Assembly (NCBI GenBank): GCA_904063045.1
Contig: CAJFCJ010000007.1
Span: 1,694,873-1,758,872, forward strand
Direction of reading: 5' to 3'
Length of the DNA: 64,000 bases
From: Dimorphilus gyrociliatus
Lineage: Eukaryota > Annelida > Polychaeta > Dinophilidae
Below are positions 52,034 to 64,000 of this stretch, piece by piece. The translations under genes and the position numbers were made by a program. Each line of letters opens with the position of its first letter. Within the stretch, counting starts at the first letter, position 1. The notes below the pieces were generated by a model. That model had not been told where the DNA came from. It did not search any database and saw only the letters and a program-made list of their open reading frames with translations.

Positions 52034-55000
52034 GTATTTTTGATTGAAAATTAATAATTTTAGTCTTTAGATGTGGATAATGTTGATTATTTAAAGGTAT
52101 CTAGTTTGAAATAGAAGCAAGGAACGTGGTGTCCTAGCATTTTTGTAACTATAAACAGCGAGAAAGTGTTAAGGAAAGTAATCAACAAACCAGTTTTATC
52201 AAATATCCTTGTTTCACTCGCAGTTGGTAGGTCGTTGTATAACGAAGGATGAAAGTGACATAGCATTTACATTAAGCTGAATTTTATGACTAATATATTA
52301 ATTAACAAATTCAATGATAGAGCTTCAACTAGTATCAAAAGGTGAAAAATACCTTGGCAACCTGCCAAAGTACTGGTGCTTCACCTTATTCGTAAACGTT
52401 AACGCGCTTACAAATTTTTTTCGCTTGAAATTTACTTTTGAATTTTTCAATATTCGAGGGTCTAAAATTCAATGTAATAACCCTATTAAATAGCAATTCT
52501 TCAACGTCCTCTATTGTTATTTGATCTTGTTTAATGTTTAAACAGCGCCATCTGGTGATAGATCTTAAGTTTAACTTACAGTTTTTATTCTACAAGTACT
52601 ATAAATATATCGTTTTCCAAATTATAAGGAAAAGGAAATTTTCCAAATTTGTTTGTAAAAGTAGTATAATTTGCAAAACAATATGCGTTCTAAATCCTTT
52701 TGTTGGAACGAGAGAACGATAAGAAAGAAAATTTATTGTTATTGTTGATTGAGAAAGCAGGCTTTTTTTTAAGCCAGCAGGCACAAAATCGTATAATAAC
52801 CCAATACAAAGATGACTGTTTCATGAAAGACAGTTATAATTAGATTCTTTTTAAACCTAGAATGTTTTACATTCCATATATTCTTTAAAGTGATTCCATC
52901 GTTATAAGTAGCCATTTAAAAGATTTTAAAGAAAGGCTCTATAAAATCATTTTGATGTCAATAAACAAATAACAGCGTCAATTCGGAAAATGCACTCTTG
53001 GAGATAGACAGACAGATTTAAGACTCAAACCTGTACTGATTGAGTGGAAGCTAATTATTAGCTCTTATCAACCATTCATTAGCCTTCTTTCTCCTTTTTA
53101 ATAGTGCATTTTTGCTTTTCGAAGGAGGGCTGCAGGCAACATCTTATTGTACATAACGTGTATGACCGTTTTATAAATGAGTTCTATTTCAGAATCATAT
53201 TTTCGCTTAATACTACCAATATAAGATCTATAAAAATATTATTTTTTGCTTAGACAATCTTAAGCAGCATTTGATTATGTAAGTTAAATTATGAAAGGAT
53301 ACAAAATATCTCTTTAGTAACTGAGAAAAGGAGCCAGTAGCTGAATTTTTACATTTATAATTTAAAAATCAGTTTGAGACACATGTTAGAGCAATTTAGA
53401 GTAAATATTGTCACTGGCCAATAAGATCGATTAAAAATATTTCCAAATTGAGGAAGAAAAAACCTCACAAAAAGCTTGCGATGACATGCTCGACACGCAT
53501 TTAGAACGTTTTGTTTGAATTATTTACCAACAATTTTACCTAAACAATGCCAGCATTCTATACGATATCGACCTTCAATTAATTTTTATGCATAGCCATG
53601 TTTTCTATACACTCTGCAGATTTTTTACATGATTTCATAAACTGAGCATATTTTATATTTCATTGAATGAAAATAATTACCCAATAAGAAGAAAGTTAAG
53701 AGAAAAGTGACGTCTAGCGTCAGATACTAGCGTCACTGCAAGGCAGTCAGGTGATGGCGTTTTATTGATGCGTATTAAGTTAATCGTTTGAGTATAAAGA
53801 ACAAAGTGCTGGAATGCGGAGATATGACTTAATATGATAAAAGTACTTTTTCCAGATGGAATGCAATATAATTTACATTTTAACTATTTTGTTGACTTTT
53901 CTAGAAAGAGACATTGGTAAGTAAAAGTTTTTAAAATAATTATATTATAGGTATATGCTATACTGTGCGTTATAAAATATACTATATATGCAAAAAGAAA
54001 TATAGAAAGGTATGAATATTAATTGGGAACGCAATGGTCGTATTGAAAATTGTTGGGCAATAAAAATTGTTTACTACACACAAGGGGTAGTATGATGTAA
54101 TTTTCATTCTATTTTCATGCTGTTTTATTGCCGTTTTACGACGAATAAGTTTGTTGGACATAATTACGCTATGCAAGGGATTCAGATATTTTTTATCAGG
54201 AGAAAATTTTCATAAATGTACCAAATAAAACTCCTGTGTTGATGCGATTAAGGGACCAATGGGAATATTTTAAAAAAAAGATAATCTTCTATACCGCCCT
54301 TTTGCGACAAAAGCATTCCAGTATTACGATAGATAGAGTTTAAGTCATAAAAACTTTTATGTGCTATATGTTTTTATATTGTACGAACTACGCTGACTGA
54401 AAACATTTTGAAAAAGAAAATCGTGTTACTAAAAATTAAGCAAACATAGATGATTATTCAGTAAATACTGATCGACATGTTGTAAAATTTTTGTACATTC
54501 CATGAAATTTATATCAACGAAGTGAAGAGATATTGCAGATGGAAGCCATTATTATTCACTATCCTTTAAATATAAATTAAAACAAAAAGCATTAGACAAT
54601 GGAGAAGAGCTATAGAAATCCAAAAGGCTTATCAATAAATAACGTAAAAAATATCTTTGAAAAAAGTTTATTTTATGTTATATATAGCAAAAAAAAAGTG
54701 ATTTAGGAAGAGCATTTGTCGTCTGAATATTAAAATAGTCAAACTTAGCAATAGAAGAAATGGAAAGAAGGCGATCTGGAAAGCGGTCCGAAATTAGCAA
54801 TATTCATCCCCACGGATTTAATAGTCTACAGAGCAAAAATTTTATTTTTTTGTAGCAGACCTTTATGGCATTAAGGGCGTTAAAAAGGACCGCGACAGAT
54901 AAGGCGAGTGATTTATCAGTGGCAAGCACACAGCTTAAATAGCAACGCTACGAAACCGGAGCGACGCCTAACGATGCCTGAAAGGTTTCTTCTTAACTCT

Positions 55001-55372
55001 ATATTTATCGGTTTAATTTTTGCCTATTCAACACCATATGAATTTTTCCTGCAAAAGAGTGCTATAGACAAGTGATAAAATTTTCCTACTTCGAGCAAAA
55101 TTTAGAAAAATACAAAGACTAAAATACAAGTTGTTTGTGCTGGAGAGTGACGTATAGGGATTTTGTATGTCAGTAAAATGTTGTTTACAGTTCCATTTTC
55201 ATGAAAAATTTATAAAAGAAAGTTGATTGATTAATTACCAGAATCAGAGGGAAAGAGGAACCGAACGCAAGCCTCATTCTTGTTGATTAATCAATAAGAT
55301 TCTCTATTAAGGATACAATCGCATTAGAGAAGAGAAAGATGGGTTAAAAAACTGAACGATCTGTGTCAGGGA
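52034..55372. other. Gene-free region upstream of the CARP gene
   Basis: 3.3 kb without a convincing exon. Frames such as 52534-52722 and 53982-54176 show no motif. It contains the promoters of the orphan gene (left end) and the CARP gene (right end). No repeat family or mobile element is apparent. Confidence 0.45.
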
Positions 55373-58300
55373 ATGCCTCGGGTGTCTATTTTCTTTCTCT
55401 ACTTTTTTTTCTGTGGCATCTCCTCGCTTCCTATTCCAATTCTAATTAAACGAGGAATTGGACGAAGAGATGACCGTAAGAGAATTGAAAAAAAAACCCT
55501 CTTGTTTACTTCTTTATCGAAAGGAAAATTACTCTTTTCTTCACTATACCCTGGTTAATTCGTTATTTCGTTTGCTTTAATCGAATTGTCCCTCATTTTA
55601 ATGAAGAAGCGTCCATAATTGAGGAATTAAGTGGAATTTCATTGAAGAAATCATTGGAATGCATGAAAGGGGAGGAGCCGAATTAATTGCGTCTACCGAC
55701 ATAGAACTACCACAGGAGATAAACTAGCGTAATTTGACAAGGTGAAATATAGACTTGTGAAACGTAATTTTCGCATGTAAATTCACCACTGAAGAGTACC
55801 ATTACAAACTTTTCTACAAGAACAAGATTGATTGTAAAACTAACTAAAGATTAGTGACAGAGCTTCGTTTGTCACGACAAACTGAGTTGCGGGTCTTTGT
55901 CATGAGTTGCATACTTTTCGTTTAAAAAAATTCGTAAATTCCAAAAAAAAAGATAAAATCGAAAAAATTCGTTGGTGGTAATTTAATTAGAGGAAGATTT
56001 TAAAGTTTCATTCAAACCCTCTTAGAACTCTACTAAATATCGAGCAGGCGATAACGTGATATAGATTCCGTGTCTCTCCTTCTCAAGTATATGCTAAACC
56101 AACTGAAAAATGCTGCAAAATATTTTTTTTGTTATATGTTTTTTCCAAAGTATTCTTTTCTTTCTTTTTATCAAGAAAAAAGGGATCAAAAAGAAGTAAA
56201 CCTTTAGTATCGCTCCGCTTTATTCTTTTTTTGCGGATGATAGCAGTAAAACCTTTTTACGATTATTTTTTTCACTGTGATAAAAAATCTGCTTAGTCGA
56301 TTATACAATAAAAAAATATATCGAACGTATGCAGAACGTATAAAAGATTAAAAAAGTATTAGAGAATTAAAAATTAGCATCAGATTATCTGCTAAGCCAT
56401 AAAACAAACTCCATTCCAGCAAAAGAAAAGCTGGTGAAATTGAACTCTACATCTTTATAAAAGCGCTGCAAGAGAAGACACAAGGGGGGGGGGGTCAATA
56501 AGAACTGAGAACTAGATGATTGATTCGTCGCCATTATGGCGCTTTTTTCTACTTCCGTTTCATAGCCTGATTTCCGCTTTAATTAAACTTACCAGTCACG
56601 AAACCACATTTTAATTAAAACTTTTTGTTTCCTACAGTTGAAGCTAGCTCCTGGTCCGAATGGTGGCAGTATACAGGAGTTTCTGGTGAGTTTTATATTA
56701 ATAATATAAGTCACTTAACTTCTTATTGAAGTACTAAAAACTCTTTCCGGGACAAACTGTTATAATTAGCAGCTCTATTCCTTGAGGTGTGATATCTTCA
56801 AATAATCTAATCGGTTCTGTACAAGGGGTTTTTTTCCTTGCGCAATATGAGGTGGGTGGTAAATAGAAAGGGGAAAAATTGCATTCTAAAACCAGACAAG
56901 TGAAGCGTGCTTAAGCAAGCGAGCTGCCCTTATTCGTACAAACAACTTGACAAACAGGCTCTAGGGTGCGTTGTTTACCATGAAAATGATCTCTCGAGGA
57001 CAATCTAATGTTTGGTTTGTCACCTTAGCCTTAGCTTTATACTCTTTAATAGAGAAATTTTGGAAGGAGGATAGAGAGTAATAAAATATAAATAACTAGA
57101 AAGACTGACAATGATATGGGTCTTTCGGAAATTGAAATAGACTTTTCTGAATTCTTTTTTCCCATTGAAGAGCAAAAATAACAATAACAGTAATCAAACA
57201 ATAGGATAAAAAAAGTTATTGTGAAAAAACTTGCTATAACATGTTTTATAGCAAAATTGACTTTAAAAGACTGTTAAACAAATTTAAATTCTTATACGCA
57301 AGAATTATATGACAGATAAGGTAGACTGGCCGAATAATTCATGAATAAACCGTTCAATTTACTCTCTCCTTAACAAACAAGGATAGCAAACTATAGAAAT
57401 GACAATTTATCGACAAAAATGGATTGTGTTATGAAACTCTGGAAAGAAGAGGCAACAACATAAAACTATCAAGATGAATAGTAGAGTATTAATAATAAAA
57501 CTATAAAGCGAGTTGAGTTTCTTAGCGATCTGATTCTTTCTGTCACACTAAGTAAACAGCCGCTCGAAGTTACAACTGGATAAGAAGAGCGTCCCAATTA
57601 AGCTAGAATCGGCCTTGGAAACTTTGAGTGACATTGTCCCGCCTATCCTTGGCTAAATTCTCACGAAACCCTATTACTATAAAATGCCAAGCAAATAAAG
57701 AAATTATACACGTATGTGAAATAAATCGGATAATTTAATTAAAAATAAGACAGAAAGGAGAATATTTAGGGTGTCTCGCTATATGACAAACGACAGAAAA
57801 CTATGCAGAAATGGTTTAAGCATTAATGGGAATTGAGTTAATGCGCTACTGCACCGCAGACGTTCGACTGATGGAATACACCAAGTGGAGCAGGAGACGT
57901 GTTCGTTCATCTGTTGCCGAACGCATTCGTTTTGCAGTTGGGACGCTCGACTGACAATATGGAATATATTGGAGCACATAGGTTGGGCGTGGAATTCAAA
58001 GTTCTTCATTTCGTGAAAGATTTTTTATGGAAACACCATCAGCGATGACATGAAATTCATAAGCAAACAATAGTCTTATAGAACAGTTTTTAATAGGAAT
58101 GAAATCGAACAACACTTTGCCAAATTTTTAGTAATGACAATAAGAACGAACACACTACCAAACTCTAAAACGACGGCTTTAGTTATCGCCACCGACCTTG
58201 CAGCCGCCTATACGTAATCAATTTTGCAGTTCGCTTACACAAAACCGCTTTTTCGCTCGTTATATTTGCAGTCGTGAGCCGCCCTACGCTCACAAGTGTT

Positions 58301-61300
58301 TTTTCTCTGCTGCAATATTTGTGAAACATTACTGCTGAAGAAAAATGTAAGGATTTCCTCCATTGGAAAGTAGCAAGATCAATGTGTGCAATTATCAGTA
58401 TGCAATCAAGCGTATTGATAAATCACGCAAAGCGCTAGACACAGTATTCCTAATTATATTGGTTTATCCTGAAAAATTTTGTGAACCTTGCCACTTACTT
58501 GGATATTATGAAAAAAGGTATTACGACATCGTCATTTTTACATAAAACGTAAATTCGCATGAAAATTTCGCATTAATACCTTTATATATTGACTTTTAGA
58601 GTGACAAGAGATGATAAACACAAATTTAAAAAATTGCCATTCTTGATATTTTTAAGACCCTGTTATATATTTTTAAATATCATGACCCAGTTCAGGTTGA
58701 TTGAATCAAATTAACTTTCGTGTAGAAAAGTACGCTTACACTCCAAGCACTTTAGCGATTTGACCATATTTTGAATGTCTTAGACAACTACATACGACAT
58801 AAAAGTTAGCCTGGTTTGCCAAAAAAATGTATATTACTATAGAATTGATGAGCAAGCTTGTTCACTACTTATGTCAGCACCGCACACTAGATAATTAACG
58901 CCTGATTTATCTCGACTTTTTAATGGATTAATCTTTAACATTTCTTCTAGAGTGGTCTCCCGTCTGATATTTGTTTATATCATTTTTAAAAGTGAAATTA
59001 ATCAAAATATTCATTACTGTGATATAAGTGTACGCTTCGAAGACGCCTTTCACAAAACTCTGATCATCTGAAATTATGCACGACGCGTATTGTATACATT
59101 TGAAAGGACCTCGGAAAAACAGCTACAAAATCTTCTTGTAAGACAATCGTCCGACCGTAAAATCAACGTGATCTAGATGGTCAGTAAGTGTCCCTGTTTC
59201 GCCATACTTTTTTACGCCTGCCTGACTTATGACGTGCCTTGAATGTCGTGGGGGCGTCTAATTAATCGAATTTTAAGCAAAATCGCTGAACATGTAACAT
59301 ATAGGCACGTGCACCTGATAATAAGGAACACTGGTAAATAATGGCGGAAGCCCTCTGACCATTGTCCTAAAGGTACTAGTGGTTAGATCAAAGAACGATT
59401 TAGCGTAGCCTCTAGCGAGTTTAACACATGACTAAACTTGAGAAGCTGAGCGTGATGCGAAGAGATAAATATAAGAATACGATATATACTGTGTACATAA
59501 TATATATTATTTATATTGCAAAATAGTCGTGATCGTCTATAGCTTTTTTATGATTGGGAAGGGTTTTGGACTTGCTTCTAATGTTGTCAGAATCTGTCGT
59601 AAAATATTTTCGATCATATCATAAATTCTCCCTGAGAGATATTGTGACTAAGGTTTTTGAAAGGGCTTCTAAAAATAAGGATGGTGGCCTACTAAATGAA
59701 AATGCGCTACCCTACCAAATTTATAAAGTTTATACTATCCCGTGGGATATTTCCGTTATCCGGTTCTAATCGGGTTTCTATAAAGTCCATAATTAACTAC
59801 ACCGACTTTTTTCCGATTCGATTTCTTCCAACTGTAATTTGAACTTCCTCCAAAATTTCCTGTCATGATTACAGCCTAAGTAAAACCCACAGGCATTAAA
59901 TAAGATAAATTACATATTATCGCATTGGCCCAAAGAAACCTGTACCCTCTAAACGCAGTGTCCTTAAAATCCAAATTTCCACAACCACTCTCAATTAGTA
60001 AAAGTCAACAAGTTTATGATAGACTTACAAGCTCTCATTCAACTTTTAGCGATGAAATATAAAGATTATCTTAATTATTAAGAATGTTGTATGGAAAGAA
60101 TGTACAAACAGGAAACAAACGAACATATATAATATATAAATTCACGCTCGGTAAATTTGACTTCATTAATATTCACACTGCTATTATTGACCAATCATTC
60201 ACACGTGCGCGCTCAAAAAGGCCGACTAAAAGACTTTTTTAATGCATAATTGCTTATCAATAGCCGGTAATCAATTTCTCAGTCTGTTGTTTGCAGGCGA
60301 CTTGTACCCAGACAGTACAGCTATATTTTTGGCTTATATTTCGGTTGGACTGCGGGAAATTGGAGACTTACTTAACTTAAGATATGGGATCTGATTATTG
60401 ATTTTGTGCTTTAAGGATTCCACCAATTTTTTAAATATAGGTTCTGTTTAAAAGAATTAATAAGATATACTTTATAGATGCTAGATAAACTAATAATTTA
60501 TTAATTATTGGCAATTTTCCGTAAAAAAAATCCTAATAAAAATTTTATTTATCGAAAATTTTATTGTACTAATAAATTCTGGAAAAAATCTAATTTCATG
60601 TAAGAAACTGAGTTCATGCTTAACCTCTAAGGATTATCTGCTGCTCGTTTTAAACCTATTCACAAATCGTGAGATGATTATCATTGGTAACTCTAGAGAT
60701 TTACGTTCGTACATTTTCCTATACAGGTTTCGAATTTTGGGGTGTCATCAATCCCGAATGGATACTATGTCAGAGAGGAAAGCGACAAAGCCCAATAAAT
60801 GTTGATCCATCTCTTCTACTTTACGATCCTTCTTTGAAACATATAAGAGTTAGCAAGCGCTCAGTTAGTATTCTTTATTTTAATGTGAAGAAACATAGGC
60901 AACAAAGCGTTTTAAGCTTGCAATATAATTATTACTCAAAAAACTGTCAGTGATCTTATATAAATAACATGAACATAGACTTCCTTTCTGTTTTTTGATT
61001 CTTTTAAACAAAAAAAATTTAGTTTAGGAATTTTATATATTTAATTAAGATGCATTTTTAGTAATCATATCAAAAATTTTCAAAGAACTTATTCAGCCAA
61101 TACTTAAAAAATACATTCATGAATTTTTAATAAAAACTCATTTCCGAGATGCAATAAATAGAAATAATGCTTCGATCATAATTCCGTTGCTTTGATGAAA
61201 AGCTTTTATATAAGTATGACTGAATAAAGAAGTAGTACTTAAGACTATCAACCATCTTTTGTTTTAAAATACTGAATATGCTGTGCATGCAACATTTTCG

Positions 61301-63971
61301 CGTTTCGACCAACTTGAAATATTTCTCACGCATTTCCTGCAACGGTAATGGCAGTCATTTTTATCAGCACGCACTGTTTGAAATTCGAGTGTTTTTTCGA
61401 ATGAAAAATATTCGATTTTTACTTATTTTTTTGCAGGCTAGTGCTGAATTAGAAAATGTTGGACAGTTTGTCCGTTTGGTGCTGGAACCAGGTACCGATA
61501 AACTTATTAACATAACTAAGGGACCTCTGTCGTATCGGTACACCGTACATGAAGTGGATTTCCATTTTGGTACTGAAAATGATTTGGGGAGTGAACATAT
61601 GATTGCAGGAATCTCCTTCCCTTTTGAAGTTCGTTTGATTCTTTTAATATCGCATACCTTGTGAATCTTCAGCTACATCCATACTATTTGCAAGAACAAC
61701 TCATATTTTTGAAAACAATTTGTAACAAACTATTTTTATTAAAACTGAATCTAATATAAAAGTTAGTGACAGCGAACACCATAAATAATATTGCAAGACT
61801 TAATGGGATATCACAACCTTTTCTAAAGTTTCGATTACCTAAATATCCGCCGGTCATGTCAAACAAACTATTTTTCGTATTAGATATTTACATCTACTTT
61901 GTTTTTAGCTCTTAAAAAAGTATATTTGATATAATTGTCGAGTATAGCAAATATAATTCTTCTAACTTATTTTCCAGTCTTCTAAGAAATTATATTTTTT
62001 TCAGATTCAAATAGTTGCATACAACTCTGAAATATATGGCAATATAACACAAGCTCGTTACTCTCCAAATGGAATAGCAATAATTGCAATATTTGCCCAG
62101 GTTCGGTAACTTTTTCCTTTAGTTAATTTTATATAAGCAAGCTGTTTGAAATTGTACTGCCAAAAAACCGAAAAAAAACATGGCCATAAAAAACTTTTAT
62201 TTATTCCCTTAATACTATTTTACTTTATTTTTATCCTCCTGTTCTTAAAGTGCACCTGCGCCTCGTACTCGCTTTTTAAATATGTAATTTTCTTCAGATA
62301 ACAAAGGATGCCAAGGACAAAAATGAACAATTGGAAATAATATCTCAATTCTTACCTGATGTTCAGTTTCGAGGTAAAAAAACTTTTAAATTTTTTTCAC
62401 TTAGTTTTACCTCAGATTTGAAATTAGATACTTATGATAAACAATATTTTCATTTTCAAGAACAAAAAAGTAAAATTCGCCAAGTTTCTATACACAAGTT
62501 AATGCCTGATACTAATCATTATGTAACATATGATGGGTCGTTTACTTATCCTGGTTGTGAAGAGACGGTAACATGGATTATCATGAATCGACCCTTGCAC
62601 ATTACGGTGCAACAGGTTTGTATTTTTTTTACTTATCCTAACACCCTCATTAGTGTAACTTGATTGAAGCATGTCTAAAATTACTTTCACCTGTCTTTTT
62701 GAAGTTTTGACGTGAAAATAATAACTTGTTTTGATCTCGTTTGATTTATGGATATGCAAATTTCTGTCTCTTTCAGTGTTATTCATCAGTTTCTATAAAA
62801 GAAAAACAAAAATTAAGATCTTGATATATTGATATATCCAAGAAAAATGCCACTAAGGACTAATCGACCTTATCAACTGCTTAAGAATAAGAGCTACAAG
62901 TACCAAATTGTAGTCCTTTTAAGTTTTTGATCGCTTAATTTATTTCTAAAAAGGAAATACCGGTTCGATCAAGGTTACACAAGGTGAACATTAAACAGAA
63001 TTCTTTACGAGAATAAATCGAGCGATCGGCACGTTTGGTCTAATGCGTTTCCTTTTATTTATTCCTTCCTTTATCCTTGAAGATATTTAAGATTTTACAT
63101 ATGCCTCCATAATGAAAAAAATATCTTATCTGTTCATTTTCTCAAATTGAATTAAAGTTTAAGATTGCAAAATATTTTTAATAATATGCTCAATTTTTCT
63201 CTGAATATTTTAATCTTGTTTGTTAGGAAGAGTCTATATAATAAAGGAACTGACAAGGAGTATTTTTATTAAATAATAATGTCATTTAAAGTATTAGCAA
63301 TAAACTTTGAGACGAGATATTAATATAATATATGAGTGCACTTATATATTATTATATTTCTATTCATATATATAAAATTATTTTCTTATATTTGCTTCAA
63401 TTACTTATATTTACTATTTTCTAGCTGGAAAATTTCCGAATGCTCTACTTTGCAAAGTCCGAAAAGGAAGTTCTGACAAAAATGGCCAACAATTTCAGAG
63501 ATGTTCAACCAGTGGCTAGAAGAACCATTCGAACCAACATAAATTTCCCAAATTATGTAAGCCTTATTGGATTGTTCCTTTAAAGTTATACGAATTTTCA
63601 TTATCTACTAAAGATATATTTTATGCATTAAAATATCTATATTAAAAAAAGCAAAGGATAAATTATTTAGATATTGTTGAAGTATTTCCTTCAAATTTTA
63701 GTACATCCTTAGAGTTCCTGTCAAGAAACTATCTTGATCTTCAGTCCCCGGATTTACTAGGTTTTTAAAGTTATTATACGGTCCATTGACAGTCACAAAA
63801 TGGCGAATGTAACCTGTCATTCGCGTTTCTTGGGGCGTCTCCAGAGGGTACAGAAAGAGGTCAAAGTGATCACTCCCAATAAAATGCTTTCATATTCCTT
63901 TTTTGATCATACTTTTATTTTCAAATTACAGAATGAAAATTGTACAATGAAAAAAGATACATTTTATGAAG
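55373..63971 (+). CDS. CA10: Carbonic anhydrase-related protein, CA10/CA11 type (acatalytic), 3' end outside window
   Basis: Secreted CARPs of this class act at synapses, in vertebrates as neurexin ligands, and do not hydrate CO2. Nine exons: 55373-55475, 56638-56685, 60727-60863, 61437-61628, 62005-62100, 62298-62373, 62461-62615, 63425-63556, 63932-63971. Exon 1 encodes a signal peptide (MPRVSIFFLYFFFCGISS) and ends at a strong donor (GACC/gtaaga) in the right phase. Then SSWSEWWQYTG, FWGVINPEWILCQRGKRQSP with INVDPS, GPLSYRYTVHEVDFHFGTEN, GSEHMIAG, VTYDGSFTYPGCEETVTWII and RDVQPVARRTIRTNINF follow the CA fold in order. The three zinc histidines read D, H and Q, so zinc is not expected to bind. 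Introns are long for this window (1.2 and 4.0 kb). The frame continues past the right edge. Confidence 0.92.
56484..56494 (+). repeat. Homopolymer G tract
   Basis: Eleven consecutive G in a strongly AT-rich stretch of the first CARP intron. A run of this kind is rare in this window and may vary in length. Confidence 0.8.
56686..60726 (+). other. Long second intron of the CARP gene
   Basis: 4.0 kb between exons that join in phase (VSG / FEFWG). Short frames inside (57779-58009 minus, 58363-58545, 59554-59769) show no family motif. I see no nested gene, tRNA or recognisable microRNA by eye. By size it is the largest intron in the window. Confidence 0.5.
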
Positions 63972-64000
63972 GTAAGATTACTGGACAATTTTTGTTATAT

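Noticed and set aside
54974-55075. Alternative first exon for the CARP gene (MPERFLLNSIFIGLIF)
   Set aside because: Signal-like and in phase at a weak donor, but the ATG at 55373 has a better signal peptide and a consensus gtaaga donor in the correct phase.
57779-58009. Nested minus-strand gene in the long CARP intron
   Set aside because: Only a 76-codon frame without motif; cysteine/serine-rich by chance, no supporting start or splice context.
59554-59769. 71-codon plus-strand frame in the long CARP intron
   Set aside because: No similarity to any family I know and not phase-compatible with flanking CARP exons, which already join.

Overview
The window is animal nuclear DNA. It is AT-rich (about two thirds A+T by eye), with GT-AG introns mostly 45-80 bases long, packed genes on both strands and short intergenic gaps. 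I see no bacterial or organellar features, no transposase or reverse transcriptase, and no rRNA or tRNA. The gene set (Wnt9-like Wnt, CA10/11-type carbonic anhydrase-related protein, CCDC181, WDR27, TTLL4, M1AP-like, STK11IP, nuclear-exosome zinc finger ZFC3H1) fits a ciliated bilaterian with a compact genome. A small spiralian such as a miniature annelid is my best guess, but the sequence does not prove it.

Layout. 1-3.6 kb: first exon of a Reeler/spondin-like secreted protein (minus, runs off the left edge) and its upstream DNA. 3.6-9.5 kb: ZFC3H1 (minus, 17 exons). 9.7-12.3 kb: ACOT13-like thioesterase and ADHFE1 (plus). 12.5-17.4 kb: three minus-strand genes in a row, read SRD5A3, CCDC181, METTL2-like. 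18.0-21.8 kb: STK11IP (plus). 23.0-24.6 kb: ACP7 purple acid phosphatase (plus). 25.4-28.8 kb: TTLL4 (minus). 29.4-31.7 kb: dynein light intermediate chain (plus). 32.5-33.7 kb: Wnt9-like (plus). 33.8-37.4 kb: WDR27 (minus). 37.8-39.7 kb: IK/RED (minus). 40.4-42.7 kb: M1AP-like (plus). 43.0-43.4 kb: COX16 (minus). 43.8-45.35 kb: MRPS5 (plus). 45.4-47.3 kb: DUS2 (minus). 47.9-50.8 kb: NUP93 (plus). 51.0-52.0 kb: an unrecognised intronless multipass membrane protein (minus). 55.4 kb to the right edge: CA10/11-type CARP (plus) with long introns, incomplete at its 3' end.

Most models were built by joining reading-frame-compatible exons at GT/AG sites and comparing the protein with family members known to me. 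The phase closes across every listed junction in ACOT13, ADHFE1, METTL2, CCDC181, SRD5A3, STK11IP, ACP7, TTLL4, DYNC1LI, M1AP, COX16, MRPS5, NUP93 and the CARP. Less certain are the 5' exon of the Wnt gene, one ZFC3H1 donor, the middle of WDR27, the inner exons of IK and DUS2, and one STK11IP intron.

The genes are mostly housekeeping: mRNA processing, tRNA modification, mitochondrial translation and respiration, dolichol synthesis, the nuclear pore, motors and cilia. Several neighbours are divergent pairs 170-700 bases apart that may share promoters, and some convergent pairs are nearly back to back (MRPS5 and DUS2 are 34 bases apart). The right end is different: about 3.3 kb of gene-free DNA and then a gene with kilobase introns.
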